From the NCBI GenBank assembly GCA_045594565.1, contig JAZNYT010000041.1, forward strand, positions 1 to 28,708: DNA of 28,708 nt, in the 5' to 3' direction. This DNA is from RGIG6353 sp045594565. Its GTDB lineage: Bacteria > Bacillota > Clostridia > Oscillospirales > SIG627. This document shows, one piece after another, positions 8,043-15,751 of the stretch. Position 1 is the first letter of the stretch. Each line of letters opens with the position of its first letter. The position numbers were made by a program, and so were the translations under genes. The notes below the pieces were generated by a model. That model was not told the DNA's origin, made no database searches, and worked only from the letters and a program-made list of their open reading frames with translations.

Positions 8043-8072
8043 GGGCGTAAATCGGGCGTATGGTTGGGCGTA
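8043..8072. repeat. Three direct GGGCGTA repeats at about 11-bp spacing
   Basis: GGGCGTA occurs at 8043-8049, 8054-8060 and 8066-8072, spaced 11 and 12 bp, just past the 3' end of the AlbA_2 gene. Helical-turn spacing suggests a protein-binding array, for example arm-type sites of a lost tyrosine integrase, but nothing here proves this. Confidence 0.6.
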
Positions 8073-8079
8073 TTGTTCA

Positions 8080-9291
8080 CTATTCTTTTTCAATAGGAAT
8101 CATACCTAATCCTATAAATCGCGAGAAGAATAATTCATCAATAATAGTTTCAAAATTATAGTCCATACCCCAAAGTTCAATTTGCCGTTTATCAATTGTG
8201 TATAGACCTGTTTTGGGAATACGGTCATTAGTAACAACAATATCTGTTCCCATAACTTTTTGATATTCCTCGATTTTTTCAAACATATTTTCATTTTTTT
8301 CTTCTAGGTTCGGCGACATCTCAAGAACCCATTCGTCAAAGTAAACCACTGGATTAAATTGTTTTAAAACGGTTAAGGATTCATATTTTTTGGCATAAGC
8401 AAACTTGTTTGGAAACAGCTCCCTCATAATATGTGTATACACATCTTCGTATAATTTTTTTAATGTTATTGGAAATATCATATTTACGCTAGGGTCATCA
8501 TTGTCGTTATTAATCAACAATATTCTCATTCTTGCACTACCATCTGGCATTATTTCGAGAAAATTATTTGTGTGTGCGGGTAACATACCTTTAGCAACAG
8601 ACAATCCACCAGGAGTGTAAACAATTGAATTTCCAATCCGGGTCAGATTACGAGAATCAGTTGAAACTGTCAATTTTTTTATTATTTCTTTTAAATCTGC
8701 CTTGTTGAAAATATCTATCGCTGCTTGCCTATTCGATGGAACAACTACAAATCCAATATCAATATAACCATATATGTTGTTAACATTTTTCTCTAAAGGC
8801 GCTATAGTAATTTTTCTTTCCATATTTGATAATTGTTGTTCCCTTTTACTATAGATTTGTGATAATTTTGAAGAATCTTTTATTGGTTGCGAACTTGATG
8901 ATACTCTTTCGAATATCTGACCACCACTTGTTATGTATGGAGGTTCTGCACCTTCTTCAACTTTTATAATATAAACAATTCCATCAGAACATGTAAATTT
9001 TTTAACATCAAATGAAGGTGTTGGAGTGATTGAATCATGAATGGTTGTATGTATTCTTTGTTCATTCCAATCTGTACAACCCTCAATTTTTTTATCGTCG
9101 GTGATTCCAATGAAAATATATCCACCAAAAGTATTAGCAAATGCCGATACTTCTTTCGCTATTTTTTTTGATGTTGTCCTATCATCTTTGAGTTCAAAAT
9201 AAAATGATTCCTCAAAATCTTGTTCAGCCATTAATGTTTCAATATCTAATGGTTCTAATTTATCCCATTCTTTTCCATTAATATTTACCAT
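8080..9291 (-). CDS. AlbA_2 (Schlafen-type) domain protein
   Basis: The N-terminal part, about residues 25-150, matches the AlbA_2 fold found in Schlafen-related bacterial proteins. It has an acidic-aromatic start (EESFYFELKDD), the hallmark KIAKEVSAFANTFGGYIFIG with ITDD after it, and the closing GGQIFERVSSSSQPI. Members occur in transcriptional regulators and in phage-defence proteins. The remaining 250 residues match nothing I recognise and do not resemble the ATPase or winged-helix parts of the usual regulators. The ATG at 9291 follows AAAGGA. The gene is markedly AT-rich compared with lysS and the MATE gene, which suggests recent transfer. It has its own promoter at 9374-9402. A defence role is inference from domain and context. 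Confidence 0.82.
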   Translation of the reverse strand: MVNINGKEWDKLEPLDIETLMAEQDFEESFYFELKDDRTTSKKIAKEVSAFANTFGGYIFIGITDDKKIEGCTDWNEQRIHTTIHDSITPTPSFDVKKFTCSDGIVYIIKVEEGAEPPYITSGGQIFERVSSSSQPIKDSSKLSQIYSKREQQLSNMERKITIAPLEKNVNNIYGYIDIGFVVVPSNRQAAIDIFNKADLKEIIKKLTVSTDSRNLTRIGNSIVYTPGGLSVAKGMLPAHTNNFLEIMPDGSARMRILLINNDNDDPSVNMIFPITLKKLYEDVYTHIMRELFPNKFAYAKKYESLTVLKQFNPVVYFDEWVLEMSPNLEEKNENMFEKIEEYQKVMGTDIVVTNDRIPKTGLYTIDKRQIELWGMDYNFETIIDELFFSRFIGLGMIPIEKE

Positions 9292-9373
9292 TTGTTATTT
9301 TCCTTTCTGCACTTTTCGTAGTTATATTTTAATCTTAAATAAGTTGTAGTATTTTTAATATATCCTCCAAATT

Positions 9374-9402
9374 ATTATACCATATATTTACTACAATTTC
9401 AA
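9374..9402 (-). promoter_or_regulatory. Sigma-A promoter of the AlbA_2 gene
   Basis: On the minus strand there is TTGAAA (9402-9397), a 17-base spacer and TATAAT (9379-9374) with an extended TGG. An unused GGAGG follows at 9368-9364. The leader is about 75 bases. Confidence 0.82.
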
Positions 9403-9432
9403 ATAAAACCTGACGTGTGAAAACATCAGATA

Positions 9433-9484
9433 TAGCGGATATAGGAATTTCATTTATAAAAGCAAATGTAAACTATCCGCTATC
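9433..9484. repeat. 10-bp perfect inverted repeat in the AlbA_2-lysS gap
   Basis: ATAGCGGATA at 9433-9442 and its exact complement TATCCGCTAT at 9475-9484 are separated by 32 bases. The gap between the AlbA_2 and lysS genes (9292-9637) otherwise holds the AlbA_2 promoter, the lysS-side terminator and the short repeats at 9562-9580; no gene is visible. Confidence 0.55.
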
Positions 9485-9490
9485 ATGGCA

Positions 9491-9532
9491 AACAAAAAGG
9501 ACACCATCACCAAATAATAGAGATAATGTCCT
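9491..9532 (-). terminator. Rho-independent terminator of the rsmE-lysS string
   Basis: On the minus strand a 10-bp stem (9532-9523 with 9509-9500, including two G-T wobbles) is followed by TTTTTGTTT over 9499-9491. It lies about 105 bases past the lysS stop. Confidence 0.75.
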
Positions 9533-9561
9533 AATGGTTTACTATATCAAGGCTCGTCATT

Positions 9562-9580
9562 TGTCGTAACTCTGTCGTAA
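9562..9580. repeat. Direct TGTCGTAA repeats, 11 bp apart
   Basis: TGTCGTAA occurs at 9562-9569 and 9573-9580, with a weaker TCGT at 9554. The spacing is one helical turn, as in the GGGCGTA array at 8043-8072 on the other side of the AlbA_2 gene. Confidence 0.5.
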
Positions 9581-9637
9581 AATAACAAATATCAACCTTG
9601 CAAAACGCTTGAAATAGCCTGTTTTAAGCCAAATTAT

Positions 9638-11140
9638 TTAGTCAAGTGGCTTCATTGTGGGGAAGAGAAGTACGTCACGGATAGCCGCAGAGTCGGTTAA
9701 AAGCATACAAAGTCTGTCGATTCCGTAGCCGATACCGCCCGTAGGAGGCATACCAAGCTCAAGGGCATTCATAAAGTCCTCGTCTGTGCGGTTCGCTTCC
9801 TCGTCGCCCTGTGCAAGAAGCTCTTCCTGAGCCTTGAAGCGCTCTCTCTGGTGGATGGGGTCGTTAAGCTCTGAATAAGCGTTACACATTTCCCAACCGT
9901 TCATGAACATTTCGAAGCGTTCAACGAGGGCGGGGTCAGATGGCTTCTTCTTGGTAAGGGGAGAGATTTCAATTGGGTGGTCGGTAACGAAGGTAGGCTG
10001 AATGAGATGCTCCTCTGCAAACTCCTCGAAGAAGAGTGAGAGAATATCGCCTCTCTTGTGTCTGTCCTCGTAGTGTACACCCTTTTCGTCGGCAATCGCC
10101 TTTGCTTCCTCGTCGGTCTTGATAACGCTGAAGTCAACGCCCGAATACTTCTTAACTGCCTCTGTCATAGTGATACGCTCAAAGGGCTTACCAAGGTCCA
10201 TTTCAACGCCGTTATATACGATTTTGGTTGTGCCGAGTACTTCAAGTGCAATGTGACGGAACATATTCTCCGTAAGGTCCATCATTCCGTTGTAGTCGGT
10301 GTACGCCTGATAAAGCTCCATAAGAGTAAACTCGGGGTTGTGACGTGTGTCGAGACCTTCGTTACGGAATACTCTGCCGATTTCATATACCTTTTCGAGA
10401 CCGCCTACAATAAGACGCTTGAGGTAAAGCTCGAGTGAAATTCTGAGCTTGAAATCCTCATCAAGCGCATTGAAATGAGTCTCGAAGGGACGAGCCGCAG
10501 CACCGCCCGCATTAGAAACGAGCATAGGAGTTTCTACCTCAATAAAGCCCTGCGCATCCAGATACTTACGGATTGTGCTGATAATCTTCGAACGCTTGAT
10601 AAAGGTATCCTTTACCTCGGGATTCATAATAAGGTCAACGTATCTCTGACGGTAGCGCATATCGGTGTTTGTAAGACCGTGATACTTTTCGGGAAGAATC
10701 TGAAGGCTCTTAGAAAGAAGGGTGAGCTTTTCTGCGTGAATAGACGTTTCGCCTGTCTTTGTCTTGAAAACGAAGCCCTCAACGCCGATGATATCGCCGA
10801 GGTCAAGCTTCTTGAATTTAGCATATTCCTCTTCACCGAGACTGTCGCGTGAAACGTAGCACTGAATCTGACCTTCAAGGTCGAGAACACTGCAGAAGGA
10901 AGCCTTGCCCATAATTCTCTTGGACATCATTCTTCCCGCAACGGATACGTGCGCATTTTCAAGAGTCTCGAAGTTATTCTTTATTTCAAGGCTATGATGA
11001 GTCTGATTATATTTTGTTATTTCAAAAGGGTCTTCGCCCGCCTCTTTCAGAGCGTCAAGCTTTTCGTGTCTTATCTTTATAAGGTCGTTTACGTTAACTT
11101 CCTTTTCGTTCTGATTAACGTTTGTTTCAATGTCTGCCAT
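9638..11140 (-). CDS. lysS: Lysyl-tRNA synthetase, class II
   Basis: The enzyme charges tRNA-Lys with lysine using ATP in the cytoplasm. The 500-residue protein has the full class II layout: an OB-fold anticodon-binding domain (about 60-165, with VSVAGRMMSKRIMGKASF), motif 1 near 185-215 (FIEVETPML), motif 2 (VFRNEGLDTRHNPEFTLMEL) and motif 3 close to the C-terminus (GGIGYGIDRLCMLL). It follows greA with 17 bases between, the same neighbour as in many Firmicutes, and is the last gene before the terminator at 9491-9532. The ribosome site is AAGGCGGA. Nothing is missing. Confidence 0.98.
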   Translation of the reverse strand: MADIETNVNQNEKEVNVNDLIKIRHEKLDALKEAGEDPFEITKYNQTHHSLEIKNNFETLENAHVSVAGRMMSKRIMGKASFCSVLDLEGQIQCYVSRDSLGEEEYAKFKKLDLGDIIGVEGFVFKTKTGETSIHAEKLTLLSKSLQILPEKYHGLTNTDMRYRQRYVDLIMNPEVKDTFIKRSKIISTIRKYLDAQGFIEVETPMLVSNAGGAAARPFETHFNALDEDFKLRISLELYLKRLIVGGLEKVYEIGRVFRNEGLDTRHNPEFTLMELYQAYTDYNGMMDLTENMFRHIALEVLGTTKIVYNGVEMDLGKPFERITMTEAVKKYSGVDFSVIKTDEEAKAIADEKGVHYEDRHKRGDILSLFFEEFAEEHLIQPTFVTDHPIEISPLTKKKPSDPALVERFEMFMNGWEMCNAYSELNDPIHQRERFKAQEELLAQGDEEANRTDEDFMNALELGMPPTGGIGYGIDRLCMLLTDSAAIRDVLLFPTMKPLD

Positions 11141-11157
11141 CTTAATATCCGCCTTTT

Positions 11158-11625
11158 TTACTTGTTGTGAACTATGTTTTTGATAGTGAGCTTTTCTACA
11201 CCGCCGGGAGTTGTGAATTCAACGGTGTCGCCAACCTTCTTACCAAAGAGAGCCGCGCCGATGGGTGACTCGTTGGAAATCTTATTTTCAAGGAAGTTCG
11301 CTTCTGCCGCACCTACGATGGTATACTCAGATGCATTTCCTTCAGCATCAACTACCTCAACTGTGTTACCGAAGCTGACACCGGTTGACTTAACGCTTTC
11401 AACAACCTCAACGTTTTTAAGAATTTCTTCAAGCTCGAGAATTCTTCCTTCAACCTTAGCCTGTTCGTTTTTAGCTTCATCATATTCGCTGTTTTCCGAA
11501 AGGTCGCCGAAGGCTCTTGCTTTCTTAAGGTCGTTACCAACCTTTACACGGGTGACGGTCTTTAACTCGTTAAGCTCCTCTTGAAGCTTTTCAAGACCTT
11601 CTTTTGTTACAATAGTCTTTTTCAT
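11158..11625 (-). CDS. greA: Transcription elongation factor GreA
   Basis: GreA rescues backtracked RNA polymerase by stimulating cleavage of the extruded RNA 3' end through the secondary channel. The 155-residue protein has an N-terminal coiled coil bearing the acidic tip in GDLSENSEYDEAKNEQA, and a C-terminal FKBP-like domain with SPIGAALFGKKVGDTVEF. Length and motifs are standard. It has an AGGAG ribosome site and lies between ctpA and lysS with gaps of 20 and 17 bases, so it is co-transcribed. Confidence 0.97.
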   Translation of the reverse strand: MKKTIVTKEGLEKLQEELNELKTVTRVKVGNDLKKARAFGDLSENSEYDEAKNEQAKVEGRILELEEILKNVEVVESVKSTGVSFGNTVEVVDAEGNASEYTIVGAAEANFLENKISNESPIGAALFGKKVGDTVEFTTPGGVEKLTIKNIVHNK

Positions 11626-11645
11626 AATATATCTCCTGTTATGCT

Positions 11646-12863
11646 TTAATTTTCTTGTGTAAGATAGGTTATTGCCGCTGCAATATGTGGGTCTTCTGTC
11701 TCATCAAGCAGATAGAAGTTTTCAATCTCTTCATCTGTGAGAGTAATGTCATAGCCTTCGGTGGGATAAAGACCTATTCCGTCAAAGCTGACACCCGACG
11801 GGGGAAGGTAGTTGCTTGTGGAGAACTTCACCGCACTCTTGTCGGAAAGCTCGTAGGTGGTTTGTACAGTGCCCTTACCGTAGGTCTTGTTTCCGATGAA
11901 TATTGCCTTTCCGTAGTCAACGAGTGCCGCAGTGAATAGCTCTGCCGCACTGGCGGTAGACTCGTTTGCAAGGACTACCATCGGCATATCCACCTCGTTT
12001 GCATCGGAATTTGAAACGTGCTTTTCGCCCGACTTATCGGTCATTGTAATTATTGGTCCTTCGGGAAGTAAATAATCAAGAATACTTGTAATTGTCGTAA
12101 GCTCTCCGCCGGGATTGTTTCTCACGTCGAAAATTAGCTTTGTTGCTCCTTGGCTCTTCAGCGACTCAACAGCGTTTTTGAATTGCGATACTGCTGAGGT
12201 GCCGAACTGATAGATTCTGATATATCCGATATTCATATTTGTATCGGTTATTTTAGAGGTAACAAGCTGTGACTCGAAAAATTCGCGCTTTATCTTGAAT
12301 TCCTCGACTCTCTTGTTGCGAAGCACTTCAAAGGTAACGGTAGTGCCTGCTTCTCCTGTAATTCTGTTTACAGTCTCCTCGTAGCCAAGCTCGCTGTAAA
12401 GCACTCCTTCAACCGAGTAAATAATGTCACCGGCTTTGACTCCCGCCTTTTCGGCAGGTGAGTTTTTCATTACCTCGAAAATGTATACTTGATCAGTACC
12501 TTCATCGTCAAGCTTTTGTAAGAATACTCTGATACCTATACCCGAAAGATTCCCTTGTATGCTGGAAAGCTTTTCGGTGTACTGCTCCGCAGTATAGTAA
12601 TCTGCGTGGGGGTCCTTGAGTCCAAATATGTAACCGTAAATCTGGGAAGAGGTAAGATAATCTTCATCTATCTCGTTTACGTAATGTGCGTCAACAAGCT
12701 CGCGTATTTCTTGAATTTTTGGGTCTTCTGTGGGCTTTACGTTGAATTCGCTGATAATTTTATTGTATTTTGCTTCATCTGCAACCGTCACAATCTGATA
12801 GGTGAGAAGTGCCGCTATCAGAATAAGCACCAAGGTTGCGGAAAAAGAAATTTTTCTGTTCAT
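11646..12863 (-). CDS. S41 family C-terminal processing peptidase (CtpA/CtpB type)
   Basis: This is a membrane-anchored serine protease acting outside the cytoplasmic membrane; relatives trim envelope or sporulation proteins at C-termini. There is one N-terminal hydrophobic anchor (about residues 7-25), a PDZ domain (about 100-190, with GIGIRVF and SPAEKAGVKAGDII) and the protease domain. The catalytic pair is Ser305 in ESTASAAELF and Lys330 in TYGKGTVQ, with the usual 25-residue spacing. It has 405 residues, slightly short. It lies 12 bases after the M23 gene and has a GGAGG ribosome site. In Bacillus, ctpB follows ftsEX, so this neighbourhood supports a link to envelope remodelling. CtpA or CtpB equivalence is not resolved. 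Confidence 0.93.
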   Translation of the reverse strand: MNRKISFSATLVLILIAALLTYQIVTVADEAKYNKIISEFNVKPTEDPKIQEIRELVDAHYVNEIDEDYLTSSQIYGYIFGLKDPHADYYTAEQYTEKLSSIQGNLSGIGIRVFLQKLDDEGTDQVYIFEVMKNSPAEKAGVKAGDIIYSVEGVLYSELGYEETVNRITGEAGTTVTFEVLRNKRVEEFKIKREFFESQLVTSKITDTNMNIGYIRIYQFGTSAVSQFKNAVESLKSQGATKLIFDVRNNPGGELTTITSILDYLLPEGPIITMTDKSGEKHVSNSDANEVDMPMVVLANESTASAAELFTAALVDYGKAIFIGNKTYGKGTVQTTYELSDKSAVKFSTSNYLPPSGVSFDGIGLYPTEGYDITLTDEEIENFYLLDETEDPHIAAAITYLTQEN

Positions 12864-12875
12864 AAATGCCTCCGC

Positions 12876-14078
12876 TTATGGCTCGGATATGTACTTCTTG
12901 GGATCGACGTGTTCACCGTTTTCAAGTATTGAGAAATGAAGGTGGTTACCCGTAGAGTCACCCGTACTTCCGACCTCGGCAATTTTGTCCCCCTTCTTAA
13001 CCACGTCGCCTGTGCTTACAAGAAGCTTTGAGCAATGGGCGTAAAGGGAGGTGATTCCGCCGCCGTGGTCAATGATGAGATAGAGTCCGTAGCTGGGGGA
13101 ATTCCTGTGAAGAATTACTGTACCGCTGTTTGAAGCATAGATGGGAGTACCTCTTGCCGCCGCAAAGTCGATACCCTTGTGAAAGTCTGTCTGTCTTCCG
13201 TTAGACCATACACGCCATCCGAAGCCACCCGTATTCCAGTAGGTAGCATCGTATGCAAGAGGGAATCTGAAGCCCTCGCTTGTGTAGTCCGTTCTTTCCT
13301 GAAGCTCTATCTGTCTTAAAATCTCTTTGATTTCGTTTTCGATAGACTCCATTTCGGAAGCCTTGGCGTTGTACTGTGCCAGATATACCGCCTCGTCCTT
13401 TTTAAGCTCGTTTATGTAGGAAAGAGCGCTGTCTATCTTCACCTGAAGCTCACTCTTTGTGTCTTCAAGCTCAACGATGCTTTCAGAGCACTTATCTCTT
13501 GTGCCTTCAAGCTCGGATTTTAAAATCTCAAGCTCCACTCTTTCGCTTTGCAGATTCTCAATAAGATTTTTGTCGTATTCAAAAAGGGTGTTTGCTATTT
13601 CAATTCTTGTAAGAAGCTCCGCAAAATCGCCCGAGCCAAGAACGTAGGATATAACGTGACTGTTTCCCGTTTCGTGCTGAAGGATAAGTCTTTCGCGGAT
13701 AATGGCAAGAGTGTCTTCAATGTCCTTATTCTTACCATCAATCTGTAATTTACGCTCATCTATCTGGGAATTGTATTCTTCAATGAGCTTTTCAAGGGTC
13801 TCAACCTTCGATTCTGTGAGCATTATTTCCTGGTCAAGCTGACTCTTGATATAAAGCTGATTATTTCTCTCGTTCTTTGCCTTATTTATGTTTTTCTGTA
13901 TGGACGAAAGAGAGTTTTGTATACTTTTTAAGTCACTTTCAAGGGTTTTTACTGCGTTTTTATTTTCCTGAACTGTTGCCGCATCTGTCTTTATATTATA
14001 CCTGTCCGATGATAAGAAAACTGTCGTAAAAGAGATAACGGCTACGAAGAAGATAAGAGAAAAATGTTTTAATTTCAT
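12876..14078 (-). CDS. M23 family metallopeptidase with N-terminal coiled coil (EnvC/CwlO-like FtsEX partner)
   Basis: This is a secreted or membrane-tethered murein hydrolase or hydrolase activator. An N-terminal hydrophobic signal (about 5-23) is followed by long coiled coils (about 38-130 and 168-262) and a C-terminal LytM/M23 domain (about 268-395). The zinc ligands are intact: His300 and Asp304 in FHKGIDFA and His381 in NHLHFSI, with a further His348 in YAHCS, so it should be an active endopeptidase, unlike EnvC. It lies directly after ftsX with 12 bases between. FtsEX in other bacteria controls coiled-coil hydrolases such as EnvC, PcsB and CwlO, so this is the likely client. 400 residues. 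Confidence 0.93.
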   Translation of the reverse strand: MKLKHFSLIFFVAVISFTTVFLSSDRYNIKTDAATVQENKNAVKTLESDLKSIQNSLSSIQKNINKAKNERNNQLYIKSQLDQEIMLTESKVETLEKLIEEYNSQIDERKLQIDGKNKDIEDTLAIIRERLILQHETGNSHVISYVLGSGDFAELLTRIEIANTLFEYDKNLIENLQSERVELEILKSELEGTRDKCSESIVELEDTKSELQVKIDSALSYINELKKDEAVYLAQYNAKASEMESIENEIKEILRQIELQERTDYTSEGFRFPLAYDATYWNTGGFGWRVWSNGRQTDFHKGIDFAAARGTPIYASNSGTVILHRNSPSYGLYLIIDHGGGITSLYAHCSKLLVSTGDVVKKGDKIAEVGSTGDSTGNHLHFSILENGEHVDPKKYISEP

Positions 14079-14090
14079 TGCACGACCTCG

Positions 14091-14993
14091 TTATGCATTT
14101 TCCTGATTGTACTTCTTGAGCGAAATAAGACTTCCTATAAAGCCTGTAACAAGACCTATGATTATAAAGCCTATAATAAGAATGTTCTTTACCTCCGCAA
14201 AGGGAAGAATGGAGAATATCTCATACTGACCCACAAGTCCAAGCATCATATACTTGTAAATGAGATACTGAAGTCCAAAAGCAAGACCGCCCGAAACCGC
14301 TCCGATTACAAGTCCTTCGATGAGGAAGGGAATAGAGATGAAGAGGTTAGTAGCGCCGATATAACGCATAAGCGCTATCTCGTCACGTCTTGCAAAGACA
14401 GAAAGCTTTACTGTGTTTATGATAACGAAAAGAGAAACCGCAAAAAGCAGAATCAAAAGCCATGAGAATATAATGGCAACCGCATTTTTAATGCTCTGTA
14501 TCTGCTCTACAACGTCCATATTGACGTTGAGCTTTGAAATCTTATCAATCTCTCTTTCGATATTCATCTTTATTGTGTTGACGTCGGCATCTGTAGAGTA
14601 TGTAATGATATATGAGTCCTTTAAGGGGTTATCGTCCTTATACATTTCAAAGAGGAATGCAGACTGCTCGTATTGAGATACCTGCTTTTCAAGAGCCGCT
14701 TCCTTTGTTTCGAGAACTGCACTCTCAATTCCCTTGATGCCAAGAAGCTTTTCACCTATTTCCGCTACCTCGTATTCCGAGGCGTCGCGTTCGATAAAGA
14801 GAACGATTTTGTTATATCCGTCAATCTTGTTTACGTTGTAATTTACGTTCTTTATAACAAGATAAAAAGAACCCATAATTACAAGACAGGAGAGTAAAAC
14901 GAATATAGAGGACATAGTCATAACGGGATTCTTGATGATTCCGTTAAATGCAAGCTTCAAGTAATATCCGATTTTCGGTGCCTTAATTCTCAT
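14091..14993 (-). CDS. ftsX: Cell division ABC transporter permease FtsX
   Basis: FtsX is the membrane half of FtsEX, which passes ATP-driven conformational change to peptidoglycan hydrolases outside the cell. The protein has one N-terminal transmembrane helix (about 22-45), an extracellular domain of about 120 residues and three C-terminal helices with the FtsX fold (LMRYIGATNLFISIPFLIEG). Start chosen: ATG at 14993, placed just after GGAGGTGG and overlapping the end of ftsE by 11 bases; the longer frame to 15023 lies inside ftsE. The resulting 300 residues and MRIKAPKIGYYLKLAFNGI start fit the family. The overlap suggests translational coupling. Confidence 0.95.
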   Translation of the reverse strand: MRIKAPKIGYYLKLAFNGIIKNPVMTMSSIFVLLSCLVIMGSFYLVIKNVNYNVNKIDGYNKIVLFIERDASEYEVAEIGEKLLGIKGIESAVLETKEAALEKQVSQYEQSAFLFEMYKDDNPLKDSYIITYSTDADVNTIKMNIEREIDKISKLNVNMDVVEQIQSIKNAVAIIFSWLLILLFAVSLFVIINTVKLSVFARRDEIALMRYIGATNLFISIPFLIEGLVIGAVSGGLAFGLQYLIYKYMMLGLVGQYEIFSILPFAEVKNILIIGFIIIGLVTGFIGSLISLKKYNQENA

Positions 14994-15666
14994 TTCTGCC
15001 ACCTCCCGACTTGTCGTCTGCAATTACACCGTCAGTAATGGTGACAACTCTTTTCTGATAGTACTGAACGAGCTTCATATCGTGAGTTATAACGATAACG
15101 GTCTTACCAAGCTCGTTAATTTTTTTAAGAAGCTCCATCATTTCGTAAGCCATATGAGGGTCACTGTTTGAGGTAGGCTCGTCAGCAATAACAATCTGAG
15201 GATTATTTACAAGTGCACGTGCAAGAGCAACTCGTCTCTGCTCACCGCCCGAGAGTTGTTGCGGATAGTCGTGCGCCTGCGCTTCGAGATTCACAAGCTT
15301 TAAAAACTTATAAACTCTCTTTCCTATAACGCGTCTCGGCTCACCGATTACGTGCATAGCAAAAGCAACGTTTTCGAAAACGGTCATATGAGGGAAGAGT
15401 CTGTGGTCCTGAAAAACGAATCCCATGGTACGTCTGAGGTAGGGAACCTTTCTCGACTTCATCTTCGTAAGCTCATAACCGTTTACTTCTATTTTTCCGG
15501 AGGTAGGAGTTTCTTCTCTTAGAAGAAGCTTTGTTAGTGTCGTTTTTCCCGCACCGTTAGGTCCGACGATAAATACGAATTCACCGTCTTCAATGGTAAG
15601 GTCAACGTTCTTTAAGGCTTGTGTGCCGTTGTCATAAGTCTTTGTAACGTTTGAAAGTTTTATCAT
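14983..15666 (-). CDS. ftsE: Cell division ATP-binding protein FtsE
   Basis: FtsE is the ATPase of the FtsEX complex on the inner face of the membrane. The 227-residue protein has Walker A GPNGAGKT (35-42), Q-loop FQDHRLF, signature LSGGEQ (138-143), Walker B IVIADEP (158-164) and the switch His in VITHD. After Walker B the usual TGNLDP is TSNSDP, an unusual pair of changes in an otherwise standard protein. Start chosen: ATG at 15666, 8 bases after AAGGA, giving MIKLSNVTKTYDNGTQAL; the longer frame to 15714 runs into an intergenic hairpin. It heads the ftsE-ftsX-M23-ctpA-greA-lysS series. Confidence 0.96.
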   Translation of the reverse strand: MIKLSNVTKTYDNGTQALKNVDLTIEDGEFVFIVGPNGAGKTTLTKLLLREETPTSGKIEVNGYELTKMKSRKVPYLRRTMGFVFQDHRLFPHMTVFENVAFAMHVIGEPRRVIGKRVYKFLKLVNLEAQAHDYPQQLSGGEQRRVALARALVNNPQIVIADEPTSNSDPHMAYEMMELLKKINELGKTVIVITHDMKLVQYYQKRVVTITDGVIADDKSGGGRNEN

Positions 15667-15714
15667 TTTTAAAATCCTTATTGTTCGGGGGTTTCTTGTC
15701 TCTTTAAAACACAA

Positions 15715-15748
15715 ACATACTCATTGCCGGGAAAGCAATGAGTTATGT
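15715..15748 (-). terminator. Hairpin between the cdaR-like gene and ftsE, weak or partial terminator
   Basis: A 9-bp perfect stem (15719-15727 with 15735-15743) extends by four more pairs around one bulged base. On the minus strand it is followed only by a broken T stretch (TTTGTGTTTT). It begins 4 bases past the upstream stop. It may partly end transcription or protect mRNA, tuning expression of ftsE relative to upstream genes. Confidence 0.5.
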
Positions 15749-15751
15749 TCT

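Noticed and set aside
9292..9366. Possible leader peptide ahead of the AlbA_2 gene: a 24-codon open frame after GGAGG whose stop overlaps the AlbA_2 start
   Set aside because: There is no ATG, GTG or TTG at a usable distance from GGAGG, and the only upstream ATG in frame is followed by stop codons.
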